From positions 34,764,770 through 34,828,769 of the forward strand of contig NC_080682.1 in the NCBI RefSeq assembly GCF_030445035.2: 64,000 nucleotides of DNA. The letters are read 5' to 3'. Positions 36,891-48,881 of the stretch are shown here, piece after piece. The position numbers were made by a program, and so were the translations under genes. The notes below the pieces were generated by a model. That model did no database searches. It was given only the letters and a program-made list of their open reading frames with translations, and was not told where the DNA came from. The stretch comes from Dasypus novemcinctus. Its lineage: Eukaryota; Chordata; Mammalia; Cingulata; Dasypodidae. The stretch's first letter is position 1, and each line of letters begins with the position of its first letter.

Positions 36891-37264
36891 GAGCTAATTT
36901 AGAAGCCTTCTGTAAATACTCATATATGTTATATTGTAGACCCCAAAATTAAAAAAAATATATATTACAATATGATTTACACATTGAGCCTGCAAAAATC
37001 TACCTTTGTTAGTTATGCTTCCACTAATTTTAACGTAGTTTAATGGAAAGAAAAAGGAACTTGGGAATTATTTGTACTAATAGGTTATTTGAAGTCCTTC
37101 GGTGATAAGAATCAAATCTACCTGATGCTTGCAGAGTTTCATATACTGCAACTTTACTAACTCCACATAAAATTGACAACCTGACTGTAATCACTAGAAT
37201 CATCTTAATAATTGTTTTTATTAAAGAAATTATATGTAACCCAGACAGAATTGAGAATACAAGA
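36891..37264. other. Unassigned intergenic DNA
   Basis: No recognised feature. Confidence 0.4.
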
Positions 37265-37370
37265 TCAGTTATAGAGTCCAGCTTCCCAGGATTTTAATCC
37301 AGTCTCTACCAGACACTAACTCTGTGACCTTGAGGAGGTAACAAACTCACTAGGCTTAATAAATGTTAAT
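37265..37370 (+). mobile_element. MIR SINE
   Basis: Recognisable MIR core: 'agagtccagcttcccaggat', then 'ccagacactaactctgtgac', then 'cttgaggaggtaacaaac'. Truncated and diverged. Confidence 0.8.
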
Positions 37371-38094
37371 TTTTGTTATTAAGGTTTTTTTTAATTTGAA
37401 AAGAGCATATTGAGGTATCTACTTAGAGCAAGAAGAATTGTCTTTTCTCTATGAAATTAGCTTAAAAACTTACTGTAAATTTTTCTGAATTATTTTATAG
37501 AATGCATGCCTGTAAGATTATAAAGATAAATGTATGATATGTATGAAAAGTAAAAATATGTATAGAAAGAAGAAAGACAATTAAATGATAAGAAAAAATA
37601 TCCCTCTGGTGGAGGAAAATTTATTAGTATCTATCCAAGTGTAGCATGTTCATGCCATCTGACTCTGCAATTTTATTGTAAAAGTATATCCTACAGAAAT
37701 ACTTAAATCTATACTTATATATCTATAACTATCTAGAATAGATATAGATATACAAAGATGTGCTCTGCAGTATTGCTGTAATAGCTGAAACTGGGAAATT
37801 AAATCTCTGTATATTGGTATGGAATGCAATGAATGATAAATTAGTCATTAAAAGATAATATACAGTATATATAGGTATGAAATGTAATATATTTTGTATA
37901 AATTTATTAAAATACATACACAAATATACAAATTCAACATTTCTTCATACAAAACCACTCCTGGAAGATTAAATAACATGCAGTTCATTACACAGTTAAA
38001 AATATTCCTGAAGTCCAAACTGGGACCTGAGTTACGTAGCAAGATCCTTGTTCTCTATTCTACACTGTATCGTGTCTCTTATTCCCATCTCTGG
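37371..38094. other. Unassigned intergenic DNA
   Basis: AT-rich, with short TA-rich patches near 37700-37760 and 37855-37925. No recognised feature. Confidence 0.4.
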
Positions 38095-38175
38095 GATTTT
38101 ACCCATGCTCTTGCTCCTTCTGGGGGCAGCCTCTGGTCTTCCGCTCCTATGTCCTGTCCAGCTTTAAGGTGAAAT
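38095..38175 (+). mobile_element. L2 LINE 3' fragment (tentative)
   Basis: 'catgctcttgctccttctgg', 'cctatgtcctgtccagctt' and 'aaggtgaaatcatgta' resemble the L2 3' region that precedes its terminal repeats. Short and diverged. Confidence 0.45.
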
Positions 38176-39884
38176 CATGTATTTTTTTCCCCATTTCTTC
38201 AGTGCACAGTAATTTCAGTGGTACAGTGAATGTACACAGAGCAGACAACTCAGGGGCGGGAGGCAAGGAAGGGTCGAGAAATAAAAAAATAAATAAAAAA
38301 AGGAAATGGAAACACATCTGATACTTCTTATATATTCCTCAGGTTTATAGCATCCGCTGAGCTTTTGAAATACTTCTTGTCTACTTAATTAAGGAAAGTG
38401 AGGGAAGTTGATTGGCAAAGCAAAAGAGAAAGGTTAACTAAAATTGTCCCTTTCTTCACTTGAACAGTCTTTTGAAAAAATTATTCCTCCCTGACCTGCA
38501 CTGGAGAGAGAAGGGAAATATCATGAAGGCTGCTGACAGTTGTGATTCCAGACTGAACTGGAAGTTCAAGGTACTGTTTGGAACTTGGTTTGGCTGGCAC
38601 ATGTGTGGGAATACAAATGGCCAAGACAAGTAAATGCATCAATGAGCCTGGTTAACAGAGGAATAGCAGGCAGACTCTGACAAAAGGTCCATGCTCAAAC
38701 TCAGAGCATGGGATGCATTGCATTGCTTGTGACCCTAGCTGGTTGCAGTTACTTTCCAATTCATAAAATATCTTGAACTGTGTTGGTGCTCACTGTGTCT
38801 TTCATAAATTATTAGTAACTTTGGCAAGTGTAAAAGAAGTAGCAATCTTTAAGCATCTACATATGGAAATAAGAGAACTATCAAATAATCAAGCTATACA
38901 GGGACACAATTTTTTTTATAAATACATGGAATAAATAACCGTGGTGGTGAATGCAGGCATTGCAGAGGAAGGGAGGCATGGAAGAAGACTGGTGATGGGT
39001 TGGTTGCCTGCAAAGAGCAGGGTCAGGGCAATAGGCAAAGGTGGAGATTATAGATATAATTAAATGATCATGAGAAACATTTGAATACTGCTTTCCAAAG
39101 TTTCCTGATATGTATTATTTCCTTTGTCCTTACTGCAGTCGTGTGAGGCAGGACATGCAGATATTGGGGAACTATGAAACATAATAGTTAATAGCCTATT
39201 CTCTGCAGTTAATCACATGCTGGCAAAGAAGTTGTGAGGAAGTGATGTAACTAACTCACTTGTGTTTCAGAAATTCCAACATCATAATACTTACTCTATT
39301 TAGCTCTTTGTGACTATTCAATGAGAAAAAGCCTTTTGTACATTCTTCACAAGTTGTAAGATCTACATATGTTACCCATGGTTTCTTTTTAATTAATTGT
39401 GCTGCTGCAGAAATTGAGGTTGGGGCAGTTGAGATGATAAAGCCAGCAATTGACTTGGCTGTGACTTCTTAGTATGTTTGCTGTACATGCATCCACTGGT
39501 TTTCCCTGCAAATATAAACGGTTTCTGTGGAAAGAAATGGGTGTGGGTCTGACAGGAAGAGGTAGCATTGAAAATGGAATAAATAAAAAGAGGAAAGCAG
39601 GGAAATGAATAAGTAAGGGGGAGAGGGGCTAGTGAAGAAAGTTGATTAATTTTTTACTGTATGGATAGGCACTTTAAGTTTCAAGCTGTAAGGCCTGGCA
39701 GGGCATTAGATACCATTTAGAGTTGTGGGTTTCTAACTTTTTAAAATTTTTTTCTAACTTTTCTAACAGGAAATGAATCACCCCTAAGGAAATCATACCT
39801 AGAGACATAAACAACTAATGTAAATAAAATCTAAGTGTTTGTGTTTGAGGAGGGCTGAATATCTGATGTTGCTACTCAAACTCA
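38176..39884. other. Unassigned intergenic DNA
   Basis: Mostly unrecognised. 39086-39340 has MIR/L2-like phrases ('cgtgtgaggcaggacatg', 'atgagaaaaagcc') too weak to call separately. Confidence 0.4.
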
Positions 39885-39965
39885 CTCTGAAGATGAGGAA
39901 ACTGAGGCTCAGATATGCCAGTAACATGCACAAATAATAGACTAAGTTAATGATACAATCTGGAA
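39885..39965 (-). mobile_element. MIR SINE fragment (antisense)
   Basis: 'gaagatgaggaaactgaggc' followed by 'tcagatatgccagtaacatg' is the reverse complement of the conserved MIR core. The remainder is decayed. 39966-40349 is unassigned. Confidence 0.7.
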
Positions 39966-40349
39966 AAAAGCCAGTTCTCATTGCTCTCTCCTGAGGCTGT
40001 TTTCCTTACACTGCACAAGCCCTTTTCAAAAAATGACTCCGTTTTGGGGCTAGAGTAAAGGAGGGTGAGATTAAGTCATATGAAACTAATGACACTTTCA
40101 TAGTCTCTGGTCCTTCTCCACTTGTGTAAGCGGTGGGGCCGAGGGTTGGGGTTGGTCAAAAGCAAGTGTGACCTTTCTGCATCCACAAGGTGGTATAATC
40201 CAAATATCAGCTGGAAGCTAAACTCTTTGCAAATTTCCCCCCATGTGGCAACCCAGTGCCTGCTAAAAAGCCACCAGCATTTTAAGCCAGGTTCTCATTG
40301 TAGCTTCTCTTCCCAGTTGCAGTGTTAACTCCCCTGCAACACTTGCTGT

Positions 40350-40580
40350 AGATTATAGTAGTTAAGAATTTGAGCTGAACAATCAATATACCAGTGTTAC
40401 AACATGTTAGGTGTATAATATTAGGTGAGGCATTTAATTTCTCGAGGGCTCAGTTTTCTTTTTAAAATGGAAATAGTAATGGTTCCTATCCCATAAGGGA
40501 TCATGAGTATTAAATGAGATAATACATGTAAACCTGAGTGTCCAGCAACATAGTTAGTGAATGTAAAAGCTAATTGTCTA
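40350..40580 (+). mobile_element. MIR SINE
   Basis: Plus-orientation MIR: 'tttaatttctcgagggctc', 'ttttaaaatggaaatagtaa' and 'attaaatgagataatacatg' in the expected order, covering core and 3' part. Confidence 0.85.
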
Positions 40581-40738
40581 ATTGTCATAGTTTAAATGCT
40601 CCAGAATCTTATGGTCCATTTAGTGAACAGTGGCTACTGAAAGGAATGACTTGGGCGGATTCAGATTCCGGAAGCGAGATAGAATTAGTTATATTATAGA
40701 TGTTGGTCTTTGCTTGAGTATTATGATTGGTAATCTTT

Positions 40739-41132
40739 TTTTTTTTTTTTTTTAAAGATTTATTTATTTATTTAATTTCCCCCCCTCCCCTGGTTGTCTG
40801 TTCTTGGTGTCTATTTGTTGCGTCTTGTTTCTTTGTCTGCTTTTGTTTCTTTGTCCGCTTCTGTTGTCGTCAGCAGCACAGGAAGTGTGGGCGGCGCCAT
40901 TCCTGGGCAGGCTGCACTTTCTTTTCACGCTGGGCGGGTCTCCTCACGGGCGCACTCCTTGCGCGTGGGGGCTCCCCCACGCGGGGGACACTGTTGCGTG
41001 GCATGGCACTCCTTGCGCGCATCAGCACTGCGCATGGCCAGCTCCACACGGGTTGAGGAGGCCCGGGGTTTAAACCGTGGACCTCCCATATGGTAGACGG
41101 ACGCCCTAACCACTGGGCCAAAGTCCGTTTCC
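40739..41132 (-). mobile_element. DAS-III-type SINE (armadillo tRNA-derived)
   Basis: On the minus strand: an A box in tggcccagtggttag, B box ggtttaaacccc, a GC-rich body, and a long A tail (40739-40755 reversed) after AAAT units. A perfect 15-bp target duplication, tgattggtaatcttt, lies at 40724-40738 and 41133-41147. The body matches 30104-30524, with some insertions and deletions. Its 5' end lies 754 bp upstream of the receptor start codon, on the opposite strand to the receptor. Confidence 0.95.
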
Positions 41133-41429
41133 TGATTGGTAATCTTTATCATTGAGAAATATATTAGCCAGAAAATATTTATCATTAGTTTCTGGTATAT
41201 TTTGACCAGTTAATATTTAAATTACAAAAAATTTACAAAATTACGAAAGAATTACAGTATTGTTTGAAAAAGAGCACAGAATCATCCATTATCCCATTTT
41301 GAAGATAAACTGGGATGACTGTATCATTCTTAGCACAGTGTTTGGTTTATAATAAACTCACAACGTAATTTCTAGAGAAACAATATTGATGTTTATGGAC
41401 ACTGTGATAGAATCAGAAATAATAGTCCA

Positions 41430-41580
41430 TTCCAACTTCACCATTCACCAGCTGAACAACTTTGTTAAGTTTCTTAAATGCTCTAAGACTTGGTTCCCTC
41501 ATGTAAAATAAAGCTAATTATATGGTCAGTCTAGTGCCTGGGACAAGGCAGATGCTGAATAATAGTTACCGATTGATAAT
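41430..41580 (+). mobile_element. MIR SINE, receptor 5' flank
   Basis: 'accattcaccagctgaacaa', 'aagacttggttccctcatg', 'taaaataaagctaattatat' and 'agtgcctgggacaaggcag' follow MIR order. About 300 bp upstream of the receptor coding start. The rest of 41148-41886 is unassigned; any non-coding first exon could lie here or further out. Confidence 0.8.
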
Positions 41581-41886
41581 AACATTTTTAAAGGGAGAAA
41601 AAGGAGGAGAAACCTATTTTACATGAAGAATCATCTGAAAAAAGAGGATAAAATGTATGGTGGAAATCTTGTGTTAATGAATTATTTGTCTTTTAAGTTC
41701 CATTAACACATATTAAAAACTAAAGACATATAGTGAATATATGAATGAATGCATGAATGAATGATAAAAGTTTTTGAAAAGCTATTTTATTGTGTTTCTG
41801 GAAATAAATTAAGCCAAATAATCACTAATTATAAATTATATGTTGCTTTTTAAAAAGTTTTTTCAACTTTCACCTGGAGCTCATAA

Positions 41887-42816
41887 ATGGGAAATCAAAA
41901 CAACGTGACAGAATTCATTCTTTTGGGTATTACAAAGAATCCAGAGTTGCGGAAAATATTCTCTGCTGTGTTTCTAATCATGTATGTGGCCACAGTGATG
42001 GGGAACCTGCTCATTGTGGTAACCATGATCACCAGTCGGAGTCTGAGATCACCTATGTATTTTTTCCTGACTTGTTTTTCCCTCATGGATGTCACCTATT
42101 CTTCTGTCATTGCACCCAAGATGATTGTGGACTCCCTCTTTCAGAGCACTACCATCTCCCTGGAAGGCTGCATGACTCAGCTCTTTGCAGAACATTTTTT
42201 TGGTAGTGTGGGGATCATCCTTCTCATTGTTATGGCTTATGACCGCTACGTGGCCATATGTAAGCCCCTACACTACCAGACCATCATGAGTCCTCAGATG
42301 TGCTGTCTGTTGCTGGGGGCAGCCTGGGTGGGGGGAACTATGCATGCAATGATACAGCTCCTGTTTATGTACCAAATACCCTTCTGTGGCCCCAATGTCA
42401 TTGATCATTTTATTTGTGATTTATTTCCATTGTTGAAACTGGCCTGCATGGACACACACATCCTGGGCCTCCTTGTCATCCTCAACAGTGGGGTGATGTG
42501 TGTAACCATATTCTCTGTGCTCATTGCCTCCTATGTGGTCATCCTCTGCTCCCTGAGGTCTTGCAGCTCTGAAGGGCGGCGCAAAGCCCTCTCCACCTGT
42601 GGCTCCCACCTCATGGTGGTTGTCTTGTTCTTCGTGCCATGCATCTTCTTGTACATGAGGCCTGTTGCCACTTACCCCATAGACAAGGCAATGGTGGTGA
42701 TCTTCACCATTGTAGAACCCATGTTAAATCCCTTAATCTACACTCTGAGGAATGCAGAGGTGAAAAATGCCGTGAGGAAACTTTGGATGAAGCAAGAAGT
42801 TTTGGTTGGTAAGTAA
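41887..42816 (+). CDS. OR4C-like: Olfactory receptor, OR4C-like, intact single-exon gene
   Basis: Uninterrupted 309-codon frame encoding a seven-transmembrane odorant receptor of the rhodopsin-like GPCR class, which would signal through the olfactory G protein in sensory-neuron cilia. Visible landmarks: an N-glycosylation sequon at N6 (NVT), GN at 39-40 in TM1, PMYFFL at 56-61, [10 protein letters not shown] at 116-125 ending TM3, [10 protein letters not shown] at 233-242 at the start of TM6, and [12 protein letters not shown] at 278-289 in TM7. Cysteines 95, 167, 177 and 187 fit the conserved extracellular loop disulfides. Approximate helices: TM1 24-49, TM2 57-80, TM3 93-121, TM4 140-160, TM5 195-222, TM6 240-259, TM7 269-288. 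Length is normal for the family (about 305-320) and no key residue is missing. The start fits the NNVTEF-type amino end seen in OR4C receptors. Subfamily placement is from remembered family features ([23 protein letters not shown]) and could be a close OR4 relative. The upstream non-coding exon and promoter cannot be located. A DAS-III SINE ends 754 bp upstream and an L2 relic starts about 80 bp downstream. Confidence 0.95.
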   Translation: MGNQNNVTEFILLGITKNPELRKIFSAVFLIMYVATVMGNLLIVVTMITSRSLRSPMYFFLTCFSLMDVTYSSVIAPKMIVDSLFQSTTISLEGCMTQLFAEHFFGSVGIILLIVMAYDRYVAICKPLHYQTIMSPQMCCLLLGAAWVGGTMHAMIQLLFMYQIPFCGPNVIDHFICDLFPLLKLACMDTHILGLLVILNSGVMCVTIFSVLIASYVVILCSLRSCSSEGRRKALSTCGSHLMVVVLFFVPCIFLYMRPVATYPIDKAMVVIFTIVEPMLNPLIYTLRNAEVKNAVRKLWMKQEVLVGK

Positions 42817-42894
42817 CTATCATGTATTCCCTATAAAGATAATTTATTCTGTAAGAAATATGGGAGAAGTAAAATTGTTCATTCTCTGCTATTA

Positions 42895-43305
42895 GCCAGG
42901 GTGATCTTTTGAAAATATCAATCTGATTTATGATTTAAGGTCTTTACATTTGAAGGATTATATTACTCTCTTGCTTTATTCCTTCCCTTGGCTCCCTGTT
43001 GCCTTTAGGAGATCATTGTTTTGTCTTATATTTCCTTCATTAATCTGATTACTGCCTCTACCTCTCCAACCACATCTTGAGCTCTTCAACCCCTCTTTCT
43101 CCATGCCCCAGTCATGTTTTTATTTCACCTGTCTTGAGAGCTAGTCATGCCCTTTTTCACTTAAGCACCTTTGTGTCTCCTCATCTCTCTGCCCAAGTTG
43201 ACTTTGGCTGCTTTATGTCTTTCTCTCTAGACTGAAAGTATGTGAGGTAAAGAGTTTTGTGTTATTTATGTTTGATACCTATTAGATTTCTGTTGAATGT
43301 TTATA
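42895..43305 (+). mobile_element. L2 LINE 3' relic, receptor 3' flank
   Basis: Diverged L2: 'cttcccttggctccctgttg' at 42985, 'cctctacctctccaaccaca' at 43056, 'gccccagtcatg' at 43106, and an exponent of the L2 tail ('actgaaagtatgtgagg') near 43233. It begins about 80 bp after the receptor stop codon, so the receptor 3' UTR may run into it. Confidence 0.7.
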
Positions 43306-44241
43306 GAATTCTAAGACAGGTAACATTTCAAGGTGAATTGGAATTTTGTTGGGATTTATTCATGAAAAATGATCAAATGTATTTATCATTAAGATTATAA
43401 ATGATGACAAGTACTTGATCAGTATGATCAGAAGGAAGGTTTGATATGATGCATATTCTGGATAGAGAAAATACCTAAGAAAATTCTGTAATAACTGCCA
43501 TGATATTTGCAAGGAATTATTAAAGATCAGAGTGGATAGAAAATAATCATCCTGGACAGAGTGGCAAGATTGGGTCAAGACATGTAGTGTTGATACATCT
43601 AAGTTGTGACCTCCCTGAAACCCCAAAGAGCATAGATTTTGTTACTGTATTTTTAAAATCATTCAAAGTCAAAAATTATTTCAACAGTTCAGATGGACTT
43701 TAACTTTTTTGGTATAGAGGTGTAGTATGGTGTGAGAACCTTGTATTTTTCCTTCAGATTTCAGTTATAGAATGAACTTCACCTTATATTCTTAAAATAT
43801 TTCAAAGTAAAGTACTCATATTAATTGTACAATTTTAAATTTTTCCCCATTTATCCTCAACATAGTAGAAAAATATCATAATAATGTGATTAACTAGATC
43901 TTTGCAAAACTGTTAGGTTGATGTTTATTTTTTTATAACCACATAATGTAAATCCTGGGAGGGATCTTACAGTGAGGCTCTTAACTTTAAATATGTGTAA
44001 TGTGTAAGATTTAATAACTTGACCATGGTCAATCAATGAAAAAAACATAATGCTAGAGTTAGTTTTATGCTTCATAATATATAGTTGAGTGTTTTTCTGG
44101 TTTTCTCTTATAATTTGGGATGAACTTCTAGTTCACACATTTCCTGGAAGTGACTAAAATTAGTTCACATTGAATGGTAACTGTCTTTTTCACTAAACAC
44201 ATTTTAGCAGGTAAGGTCTGGAAATTTTTAAATACTTTGAT
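43306..44241. other. Unassigned intergenic DNA
   Basis: No clear repeat. 43930-44080 has faint MIR-like phrases ('ataacttgaccatggtcaat') below the level I would call. Confidence 0.4.
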
Positions 44242-44338
44242 TTTTCTTTTCTTCTTTTTAGGTACCAGGGCTGGGGACTGAACTCTAGTCCTCGTATGTG
44301 AGAAGCTTGCAGTCAACCACTAAGCCACATCAGCTCCC
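44242..44338 (-). mobile_element. Short DAS-type tRNA SINE
   Basis: Minus-strand head gggagctgatgtggcttag with A box, B-box region agttcagtcccc, then cctggtacc and an A/G-rich tail. About 97 bp. It lies directly next to a second copy in the same orientation. Confidence 0.85.
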
Positions 44339-44346
44339 CTGAGTTG

Positions 44347-44472
44347 TTTTTGTTTGTTTGTTTGCTTCTTGTTTGTTTGTTTTTTCTGTTTTTTTAATGA
44401 GGCACCAAGGACTGAACCCAGGTCCTCCCATGTGGAAAGCAGGCACTCAACCACTTGAGCCAATCCATTCCG
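44347..44472 (-). mobile_element. Short DAS-type tRNA SINE
   Basis: Minus-strand A box tggctcaagtggttgag and B box gggttcagtcc, followed by a tail of CAAA/AAAC units (44347-44392 reversed). Adjacent to 44242-44338 with fewer than 10 bp between them. Confidence 0.85.
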
Positions 44473-44663
44473 TACACTTCTATTTTTGATAAAACCTTTG
44501 GTTACTGATTTATGTTAATAAATTCTGTTAATATTGCAATATATACATATATATATGTAATATTCCAAGATGACAAATTAGGATTTGATAGAACTTCATC
44601 TGAATTATGATTCACACACTGCAAACTGAAAATAAAGTTGAAATCATTAACTTGATAAAAGGG

Positions 44664-45057
44664 TATTATTAAGGATTGAATAATGTCTCCCTAGCCTCTG
44701 GGTGTGAAGCCACTTGCAATTAGGGCCTTTGAAGAAGTAAGCTGTGCTCAAACTGCATGAAGGAAGGCCTTAATCCAATATGATTAAAGTTCTTATAAGC
44801 AAGGAAATTGAACAGACAGAGAAACTACAGGGAGCAGTCATATTTAGATGGTTATGTAAGTCAATAAACATGGAAAAGAAAGAAGATTCCATCAGGTGCA
44901 TTGTCATATGGCAGAAAAGCCAAGTAACTCCAAAGATTGTTTGCCAGTCAGAAGGAGGTAGCAAGCCTTCTACCCTCTGAAACTGAGTCCCAAATTCCTG
45001 TTGTTAAGCTAATCCATTGCATGGAATTTGTTTTAGCATCTGGAAAACTAAAAAACA
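44664..45057 (+). mobile_element. Solo LTR, MLT1/ERVL-like
   Basis: Starts 'tattaaggattgaataatgt', the decayed MLT1-type head, and ends 'ggaaaactaaaaaaca'. About 394 bp with moderate divergence. Internal phrases such as 'aattagggcctttgaagaag' and 'gattaaagttcttataagc' fit MLT1-type LTRs. A 64-codon open frame on each strand across it is coincidental. 45058-45426 is unassigned. Confidence 0.7.
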
Positions 45058-45426
45058 GTTATTTTACAGAATCAGAAAATGTCAAAAACTGGTAACAATA
45101 AATTCAAGAATAAGATGAGGTCACTTTCTATCACTGCTGTTATTTTATATTGTACTGACTATCCTATTGCTATTTTCTCAACCTCAAATACTTATAGAGG
45201 CCAGGCAAATAAAACAAAAAAAGTGAAGATATTTAAGGGGTGATGGGAATATAACCTCTGGAAAGGGAACAAACTCTGCTGTCATTAAGCATCCACCATT
45301 ATTCATCTTTATCTGTCATTGCTTTACTAAAATGTATGTCCAAATTTATCCCACAAGAAGATTTTGAAGAGAATACAGGCATCCATGTGTTTATGTGAAT
45401 TTTATTGATTTTAATTTATTGATAGC

Positions 45427-45970
45427 TGTGACAGTTTGGAGCTGGGTGGAATGCAGAAAATCATGTCCTTGGGACTAATCTATTCCTTTGTTGTGGGCAC
45501 TTTTGATTGGATCACTTCAGTTGATGGTCTCTGATTGGATTGCATGGCTCAGAGTGGGTCTTGGCCCTCGTGCAGGAGTCCTTCATAAATGGACTGAAAG
45601 CAGACACACAAGAAAAAGGGCAAAGACACTAAAAGAAGACCTCCTGGAATTAGCAGAAAACATGGGGCTCTGAATGGGGTCCCCAAGAGGCTAGTATCAC
45701 AGAGCAGCTTGAAGCTGAAGAGACAAGGTCCAAAGGAGAGGAGAGAGAGGAGCAGACAGGATTGTATCCTGACATTACGTCATCACCCACAGCTATAGCT
45801 CTGAGAGAAGTCAACTTTAGATGAAGCCTCCATATGCCTGCTAGCCCACAGTAGCAGCTTGGTGAGAAAGGTGCCTTGATTTGGACACTTTCACAGCCTG
45901 TGAAGTACGTTTTATAAAAGTCAACCTACTTCTGGTATTTTGCATTGGCAGCTTTTAGCAAACTAAAACA
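45427..45970 (+). mobile_element. Solo LTR, MaLR/ERVL-like, second subfamily
   Basis: Starts TGTGACAGTTTGGAGCTGG and ends GCAAACTAAAACA, 544 bp. The 3' part (tttataaaagtcaacc, then ctggtattttgcat) parallels the LTRs at 4133 and 23583, so it is a related subfamily. Flanks do not give a clear target duplication. Confidence 0.8.
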
Positions 45971-46689
45971 ATGAATGGTTAATTAGGTTTCTTTAAAATC
46001 CAATGCCGAGCAACAATCTTTTGAATAGAAAATACATTCAGGTGAACTTAGTGCATGAGCTAAGACATTGGAAACACTGTATTAATCAATGAAATAATAT
46101 TAAAAGAAAAAAATGAAAATTTAAAATGAAGCAACATTATTTAATATTGGCTGATATGCCTATCTACTTAGGAAAACATAAGATAATCAGTTGACAAATT
46201 TTAGGATTCATTAGAATCCTAAATTTTAGGATTCATTAGTAAAAAGTCATCATAATAATTCTTTAAAATAGAATTGCAATAAGCACTTGGAAAATAAAAT
46301 AATATTAGTCCATTTCACAATAGAAATAAAACTACAAAGAACATAACAAAAATGTGTAAAATATTTATGATGAATATTAAACATCACAAAAGACAAACAG
46401 GAATAACTGAAAAAAGTGAGATATAAAAATTTATGATATGAAGCTTCAATATTTTAAAGTTTTTAATTTTTTTCCAAATTAAATGATTGAGTTAAATCCC
46501 AATCAAAATCTCAAGAAGATATTTTTAAGGAAACCAATACATTTATTCTACAATCCACAATACCTTGGTTGTTTTTAAAAGGTGATGACTCTTCTTTAAC
46601 ATTTATAGAGGTCATTAGAATTTTAAAAATATTTCAGTTTATTTTAAATATTACTGATTATGTTTATTGTGTCAGAGACTGTTGTAAAT
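45971..46689. other. Unassigned intergenic DNA
   Basis: AT-rich. 46201-46235 contains a local direct repeat around 'aggattcattag'. It may include decayed L1, which I cannot confirm. Confidence 0.4.
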
Positions 46690-46945
46690 TATGTGCATAT
46701 TTATGAGAATAGTGACTATTAAGTCTTGAGCACGTACCATATCCTAGGTACTTTTCTAAACATTTTATGAATATTAATCTATTTGATACTCACCATAAAC
46801 CTACAAGTTCACTACTTCTACCCTACTCATTTTATTAATGAATGAACGGAGGCACACAGAGATAAAATATTTTCAAAATACATAATTTATAGAAAGCTAA
46901 GTCCAATTCCAAATACACACATTCTGACTCTGGGCTCTTAAGTTC
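46690..46945 (-). mobile_element. MIR SINE, near full length (antisense)
   Basis: Reverse-complement MIR in order: 'tgagcacgtaccatatccta', 'attaatctatttgatactca', 'attttattaatgaatg', 'ggaggcacacagag', and the 5' part ('aaagctaagtccaattcc', 'ctgactctgggctc'). One of the best-preserved MIRs here. Confidence 0.85.
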
Positions 46946-47379
46946 CTCCATTCCAAAATGCCTTGGGATAAGAAATATAAAGCCAAAGGAAGAGGCATAT
47001 AAATTAATTAATTTCAAAAAATTCGTACATATAGAGTGACGAAGGAATTTACAGCTACTAAGGGAACGCAGATGAAATGCGTTTGGCCCAGCAGTTGAGT
47101 AAGCAGAAAGCTACCAAGAGAAGATGACACCTAAGTTCACTCTGAAAACATGTGGAAGATGTTTCCAAGTTTACCAAAGTGTAAGATATTCCAGGAAGTG
47201 GGACAAACATGAACAAAAATATAGAATGTGAAGTAGTATATGTGTGCATACTATTGAAGATTAAGTTAACTAAAATAAACATAATGGAAAAAATACATCT
47301 CATGTAGTAAGCAATTGCGGTTAATAGACTGCATTAAAGACCCACCTAAAGGCCTCTTTATAAATAAGGGATTTAATTG
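46946..47379. other. Unassigned intergenic DNA
   Basis: No recognised feature. Confidence 0.4.
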
Positions 47380-48680
47380 CACAAAACAAAAACAATCAAA
47401 TACATATGAACATAGTCATTTATGGAAGAATTGAGGGACAGAGAAGGTTAAAGAATTATAGAAACCAAATAGCTAAATGACAAAAGAAAGACCTGCTTTA
47501 AAATTAGTTACTTTAAATATAAATGGAATTAAGCTCTACTGTCAGAATGCAGAGATGGTAAGAATGGATAAACAGTGTGAATCAAATATATTCTGTTTAC
47601 AAAAGTCTCACCTTAAATACAAAGACACAAGTAAGCTGAATGTGAAAAAATGTCATAAAAATAGTAAGTACAAGAGAGATATGGTAGCTTTACTAATATC
47701 AGATAAAAAAGACTTTAAGTTAAAAACTTTTAGGAGGAACAAAGACAGTCACTATGTAAGGATAAAGGTGTCAATTCAACAAGACATTAGAATTATAGAA
47801 ATATAGGCAATGGACAGCAAAACCCCAAAACAAATAAAGTAATTATTGACAAGTTTAAAGAAAAACAGACATTCTACATTAACAGTAGTAGACTTCCATT
47901 CACAATTTTAAAATAGAGCACCTAGACAGAAGATCAATAGGAAATAGAAAAATTTAATTATAATATTAACTAACTAGACTTAAAAGACACATGGAAAACA
48001 TTTCAGCAACAGAGTACATTTTTCTCTAGTGAACATAAATCATTCTATAGGATAGACCATGTTTTAAGTCATAAAACAAATCTCCATAAGTATTAAAATA
48101 TTGAAATCATACAAAATTCTTCTTCACCACAATGGAATGAAGCTAAAACTGAAAAACAGAGGAAGAACTGGAAATTTTTCAAAAATGAGGAAATCAAACA
48201 ACACACTATAAAATAGCCCAAAAAAAAAAAAATCACTAGGGATATTAAGAAATATTTGAAGCAAGAGAAAATGAAAATACACCATAACAAAACTTATAGG
48301 ATGCATCAAAGGCAGTGATTTGAGAAAAATTTATAACTCTAAATTGCTTACATTTACAAAGAAGAAAATTCTCTAATCAGTGACCTAAATTCACATCTGG
48401 ATTATTTAATAAAAGATGAGCAAATTAAACCCATAACAAACAGAAGGAAGGAAATAACAGAGATTAGAGACAAATAAATAGAAGAGAATAAAAAGAAAAA
48501 ATACAATAGAAAAAATCAATGATAACGAAAGTTGGTTATTTGAAAACATCAATAAAATTGCAAGATTTTATCTAGGTGATGAAAACAAAAAGAAGATGCA
48601 AATAACTAAGTTCAGAAATCAATAGAGACATTATTGCTAACCTTAGAGAAATAAAACAAAACTAAAAAAGGGCTCTAAAA

Positions 48681-48881
48681 CAGGCATTCTTAACAAGGGG
48701 CCAACAAGCTCGAATTTAAATTAAAAAACAGACACACACATTATCCTTGTAGGGATGTGTTAATGTGAGTGTGATATATTTATTAAATAATACACAATAT
48801 AGTGTGGACTTAGTCAGGGGCCTGTGGTTTTCATCTGACTGACAAACGGTTCTGTGGGATAAAAAAGATTAAGAACCCCTG
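48681..48881. mobile_element. hAT-type non-autonomous DNA transposon (MITE)
   Basis: 201 bp bounded by a perfect 8-bp target duplication, ctctaaaa, at 48673-48680 and 48882-48889. The ends are inverted repeats: CAGGCATTCTTAA on the left against CAGGGGTTCTTAA on the complement of the right. 8-bp duplications and CAGG ends fit hAT (Charlie-like) elements. No transposase. Inserted in L1 ORF2. Confidence 0.9.

Noticed and set aside
41148..41886. Receptor promoter or TATA box
   Set aside because: AT-rich words are everywhere in this flank. Olfactory-receptor first exons can lie kilobases upstream, so no site can be supported.
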